In this document: positions 5,449-8,325 of the stretch, piece by piece
Layout: every line of letters begins with the position of its first letter
Position numbering within the stretch: the stretch's first letter is position 1
From: JANXSG01 sp038203935
GTDB taxonomy: Bacteria > Armatimonadota > Chthonomonadetes > Chthonomonadales > Chthonomonadaceae
Direction of reading: 5' to 3'
Length of the DNA stretch: 8,325 nucleotides
NCBI GenBank assembly: GCA_038203935.1
Contig: JBBRDM010000214.1
Coordinates: 1-8,325 of the forward strand
The notes under the pieces: generated by a model
The model's database searches: none
Told to the model about the DNA's origin: nothing
Seen by the model: the letters and a program-made list of their open reading frames with translations, nothing else
Position numbers and translations under genes: made by a program

Positions 5449-7269
5449 CTAATTTGATCGCGAGGCTCGGAGGCCGGCAATTATTATTCCCGTGCCCAAC
5501 GCTATATTAAACACCACCCAGGGGGTCAATGCCCAGAATCCAATAGTGGAAGCAAGTGGAATAGTGCCCCGGAAAAATTCCCATCCCAGATGCAGCATCA
5601 GACCAGCGGACATCCAGCCAAGAAGCCCCATATCTTTGCGGTCGGATGGCTCGATTCCGAGCATCAGAAATGCAGGTATCAGTTCACTATGCGCTATGAT
5701 GTTCAGATGCGCTGATTCGCCGAGAAAACCCGCCATCCAGTCTGGAAACAAAATTCCGAAGGCAAGCGCAAAAGTGGCAGCCAGCGGATAGTTTGCAGGC
5801 CGGCCCATTCGTTTCCTCAGCTCTCCCAATGCCCAGCAGCCTGCAAAGAGCCAAGCAACTATCCAGAATCGTGCGACTCCATCGCCATGAACTTCCTGCG
5901 AAAGATGTGTCGCAGACCCCGCGTTCAGAATGCCTGCTCCATACTTGTTTTCGGGTCCATCCGCTTTGGTGGAAGAGCGCTGAAGAATCGATTTGATATC
6001 CGCAGGATCGTGTACTCCACTCGCATAGACCAGAGCAGCAGCAGCGGCAACATGCGGGGACGCCATCGAGGTTCCCTGAAATGCAAAATAATCATCTTCC
6101 ACTCCGCCATTTGGATCAGAGAGGAGTGTGTTTTGCAGAATTCCGCCATGGTCTGGATCGACCTGTTTGTCGCCGCCCGGGGCCGAAATTGCAACCGCCT
6201 TGCCCCAGCTGGAGTAGAAGCTGAGTTTCGCTTTAGGCCCCACAGCGGAAACAGCGATACAAGAAGGATAGGCAGCAGGATAACCCACTCCTTCGCTTCC
6301 AGAGTTGCCCGCAGCACAGACGATCGTTACGCTTTTTTTACTGGCATAAGCACAGGCCGAGCGAATAAGGCTGTCCGGAAACGGTCCACCCAGGCTCATG
6401 TTGATGACGTTGGCGCCGTGGTCTGCCGCCCAGCGAATTGCCTCGGCAATAGTATCTGATCGACCTGAGCCATGCGCCGTGAGAACCTTGATGGGCATAA
6501 TAGATGCTTCAAACGCCAATCCCGCGACACCTTCGCCATTATTCGTACTTTCGGCTATCGTACCAGCAACGTGCGTTCCATGCCCATTGTCGTCATTTGG
6601 CATAGAGTCTTTACCGCAGAAATCATATCCGGGTACGAAGCGCGTATCCCCAAAATCTTTAGCGCGTGGTCCTTTTTTAGTATTGTCATAAGCCACACCA
6701 GTATCGATTACAGCAACCACAGCGCCACGTCCGCGATTATGCTCCCAAGCCTCTTCTGCGTGAACCATTGCAAAATTCCACTGTTCATCGTAGCGAGGAT
6801 CGTTTGGCCGCCACTTATTCGATTCCGGCTGTGTTGCGGTGGTATCCGGCAGAGGTTTTTCACTGTTTAAACTCTCTGGAGTGTGATAGAGATGAATCTG
6901 ATCTGCGGCCTCCACAGAGGGATCCGCTCTCAGCGCAGCAAGTTCATCAGTCAGTTTTTTACCAGCAGGTAACTTAAAATGAAATACTCCAAGGCTCCGC
7001 GAAGTATCATCATCCCATGCCAGCGGAGTTCCCGTGATAGGAGCCAGGCGAGAAAGGATTCCTCCTTCTATGCCAGGTTTTAACTGCACCGCAATCTCAT
7101 CCGGCAGAATCCAGGCGTCTCCGTCCACAGCAGGCCAGTTCAGCGCTGTTTCCGGCTGCTGTTGAGCCCGGCTCTCCCGGAACCAGGAGAACAGGATAGG
7201 AGAAACGGTGAGTAACAAACCCACCGCAGCAGCTGACCGCCAGAAATTTGATTGGGAATGATTCGGCAT
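5449..7269 (-). CDS. Subtilisin-like serine protease (S8) with multi-pass C-terminal membrane region
   Basis: A 606-residue protease. Residues 11-30 form a signal sequence or anchor (AAVGLLLTVSPILFSWF). Residues about 52-128 resemble a fervidolysin-type propeptide (PDEIAVQLKPG, ALRADPSVEAADQ), which would act as chaperone and inhibitor. The catalytic domain (about 150-455) has the triad Asp189 (AVIDTG), His230 (NGHGTHVAG) and Ser401 (GTSMASPHVA), plus oxyanion Asn322 (AAGNSG), so it should be active outside the cytoplasm. After residue 463 come about five hydrophobic segments (468-482, 494-513, 524-540, 548-565, 572-600), an unusual tail for a subtilase. ATG at 7269 is chosen because GAGGT sits 5 bases upstream; an in-frame TTG at 7308 has no ribosome-binding site and would prepend 13 polar residues. 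It follows the small gene by 42 bases, probably on one transcript. The substrate is unknown. Confidence 0.95.
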   Translation of the reverse strand: MPNHSQSNFWRSAAAVGLLLTVSPILFSWFRESRAQQQPETALNWPAVDGDAWILPDEIAVQLKPGIEGGILSRLAPITGTPLAWDDDTSRSLGVFHFKLPAGKKLTDELAALRADPSVEAADQIHLYHTPESLNSEKPLPDTTATQPESNKWRPNDPRYDEQWNFAMVHAEEAWEHNRGRGAVVAVIDTGVAYDNTKKGPRAKDFGDTRFVPGYDFCGKDSMPNDDNGHGTHVAGTIAESTNNGEGVAGLAFEASIMPIKVLTAHGSGRSDTIAEAIRWAADHGANVINMSLGGPFPDSLIRSACAYASKKSVTIVCAAGNSGSEGVGYPAAYPSCIAVSAVGPKAKLSFYSSWGKAVAISAPGGDKQVDPDHGGILQNTLLSDPNGGVEDDYFAFQGTSMASPHVAAAAALVYASGVHDPADIKSILQRSSTKADGPENKYGAGILNAGSATHLSQEVHGDGVARFWIVAWLFAGCWALGELRKRMGRPANYPLAATFALAFGILFPDWMAGFLGESAHLNIIAHSELIPAFLMLGIEPSDRKDMGLLGWMSAGLMLHLGWEFFRGTIPLASTIGFWALTPWVVFNIALGTGIIIAGLRASRSN

Positions 7270-7274
7270 TGCAT

Positions 7275-7279
7275 ACCTC
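7275..7279 (-). promoter_or_regulatory. Ribosome-binding site that decides the protease start
   Basis: GAGGT on the minus strand is 5 bases before the ATG at 7267-7269. It supports the start at MPNHSQSNFW rather than the upstream in-frame TTG at 7306-7308. Confidence 0.65.
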
Positions 7280-7311
7280 GTATTTCGCGATTTACATTCA
7301 GGTGACAAAAA

Positions 7312-7503
7312 CTACTTTGGAAGCCAATCCTTATGACGGCTGAGTATGTATTCATAACGGTCTATAGCTCGCCCGGTCATCTCGTTGAATAACGGAGTTC
7401 CGCCGGTGTAGACCGTACTTTTAGGGTCGCCAAATTTGTTAAGGCCTTCTCGCTTAATTTGATCTTCAATCCATTTTTTCTTCTGTTCATCCAAGTCGGG
7501 CAT
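7312..7503 (-). CDS. Conserved small hypothetical protein, 63 residues
   Basis: This short, highly charged protein has no membrane segment or signal. The N-terminal half is Lys/Glu/Asp-rich and likely helical (DEQKKKWIEDQIKREGL). The C-terminal half carries a distinctive pattern, GDPKSTVYTGGTPLFNEMTG then RYEYILSRHKDW. I recall similar TGGTPLF...RYEYIL small proteins as conserved hypotheticals in several phyla, with no known role; that is memory, not a search. Coding status is supported by an ATG with AAGGAAG about 7 bases upstream and by amino-acid use typical of a real cytoplasmic protein. It lies 86 bases after galT and 42 bases before the protease, in the same direction. Confidence 0.8.
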   Translation of the reverse strand: MPDLDEQKKKWIEDQIKREGLNKFGDPKSTVYTGGTPLFNEMTGRAIDRYEYILSRHKDWLPK

Positions 7504-7589
7504 TGTCTGCTTCCTTCCCTAGTCGGATTCTATTCTTGAAAATAGTAGTTCTATTACTGTGTATGGACGCTTTTTCAACGGTGATAGTT

Positions 7590-8325
7590 TCAAAAAGTGC
7601 GCGGTTCCGCTTTGCGGAGTGCCTCTGCACTCACCTCAGCGAGCGTATCATTGATAAATGCTCCAGCGCCCGCTTCCGAACCAGCAAGATATTTCAGTTT
7701 ATCTGGCGTGCGGTATGGTGGATAGAACTCTATATGAAATCTATAGTACTCGAAGTCGTCATCAACGGTTTTACACGGACGCTGATGCATAGCCATGATG
7801 TACGGCATCGATTTATCCCATAGATTGTTATACTTCATCAGAACAACTTTTAATATCTCTGCCAGTGACCTTTTTTCCGTATCGCTGAAATCGGTTATCG
7901 CCTGCCGGAGTGCACGAGGAATAATGTGGATTTCATATGGATAACGCGCAAAAAAGGGAATCAGCGCAACGAAGTCTGCGTTTTCGGCAACTATTCTGCG
8001 GCCGTCGCTTAACTCTTCGGTCAACACCTCTCCAATTAGATCGCGGCCTGTCTTCTGAAAATGGTTTCTGCACGCTCGAAGTTCTCGCTCGGCAGTGGGA
8101 GGCAGGAATGGATAAGCGTAAATCTGCCCGTGAGGATGGGTGAGCGTTACTCCGATTTCACGCCCTTTGTTCTCGAATATGAAAATGTATTTTACAAAAT
8201 CATGAGTTGAAAGCGATTCAAACCGATCTGCCCAGACACTGACCAGCTCCTCAATTTTATCTACTGAAAGGACCGCCAGTTCACAATCGGGATTCGAGGT
8301 GTAGCATACTACCTCACATATACCC
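7590..8325 (-). CDS. galT: Galactose-1-phosphate uridylyltransferase GalT, C-terminal part; runs off right edge
   Basis: The frame holds 244 residues from the right edge to TGA at 7590-7592, about 100 short of a usual 330-350-residue GalT. It exchanges UMP between UDP-glucose and galactose-1-phosphate in the cytoplasmic Leloir pathway. The key motif HPHGQIYAYPF is present: HPH is at 8130-8138, and its second His is the one that forms the uridylyl-enzyme intermediate in the family. Other family stretches are FENKGREIGVTLTHPHGQ, FFARYPYEIHIIPR near the middle, and YRFHIEFYPPYRTPDKLKYL followed by AGSEAGAGAFIND near the end. E. coli has HAHFYPP where this protein has HIEFYPP, so the structural iron site of E. 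coli GalT is probably absent. The N-terminal zinc cysteines lie outside the window. It is the first of the co-oriented genes here, with no convincing terminator after it. Confidence 0.96.
   Translation of the reverse strand, partial: GICEVVCYTSNPDCELAVLSVDKIEELVSVWADRFESLSTHDFVKYIFIFENKGREIGVTLTHPHGQIYAYPFLPPTAERELRACRNHFQKTGRDLIGEVLTEELSDGRRIVAENADFVALIPFFARYPYEIHIIPRALRQAITDFSDTEKRSLAEILKVVLMKYNNLWDKSMPYIMAMHQRPCKTVDDDFEYYRFHIEFYPPYRTPDKLKYLAGSEAGAGAFINDTLAEVSAEALRKAEPRTF

Noticed and set aside
5887..6459. Plus-strand frame of 190 codons opposite the protease
   Set aside because: It is antisense to the S8 catalytic domain with its full triad, and its translation shows no domain and an Arg-heavy composition.
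7504..7589. Promoter or terminator in the galT to small-gene gap
   Set aside because: TTGAAA followed after 16 bases by TAATAG is too weak a -10. The CTATT/AATAG hairpin is short, A/T-rich and has no T-run.

Overview
The window is a gene-dense stretch from a diderm bacterium of roughly balanced base composition. Every gene I can support lies on the minus strand, so the reading order is from the right edge to the left. An LptD/OstA-type outer-membrane protein points to an envelope with lipopolysaccharide. A complete mreBCD set points to a rod-shaped or elongating cell. The organism cannot be fixed from sequence alone. The gene mix (mreBCD followed by lptD, a GalT with HIEFYPP in place of the E. 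coli HAHFYPP, and a subtilase with a multi-pass tail) suggests a lineage outside Proteobacteria. Armatimonadota or a related phylum is a low-confidence guess.

Right part (8325 to 5449): the C-terminal 244 codons of galactose-1-phosphate uridylyltransferase (galT, running off the right edge) are followed by a 63-codon conserved-looking small protein. Next comes a 606-residue subtilisin-family (S8) serine protease with a complete catalytic triad and a C-terminal block of about five hydrophobic segments. Gaps are 86 and 42 bases, so the small gene and the protease probably share a transcript.

Middle (5448 to 3943): a plausible promoter precedes a membrane-anchored protein of about 416 residues. 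It has one N-terminal membrane segment, a helical region, a CxxC motif, and an acidic Ser/Phe/Asp/Gly tail made of tandem SSFDSG-like units. I cannot name its family. A 189-base intergenic region follows, holding a strong extended -10 promoter for the mre operon and several short dyads.

Left part (3942 to 1): mreB, mreC and mreD are complete and tightly packed (39-base gap, then a 4-base ATGA overlap). They are followed, after a 118-base gap with a perfect 20-bp palindrome, by the first 472 codons of an LptD-like protein that is open to the left edge. That reading frame has no early ATG and probably starts at TTG. The layout places the elongation scaffold (MreB filament, MreC and MreD inner-membrane partners) next to an outer-membrane LPS-assembly protein, in the slot where many genomes carry the PBP2 and RodA genes. 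No RNA gene, CRISPR array, insertion sequence or phage gene was seen, and no stretch over 300 bases lacks a gene. No clearly new system was found. The best leads are the repeat-tailed membrane protein, the multi-pass subtilase and the palindrome ahead of lptD.
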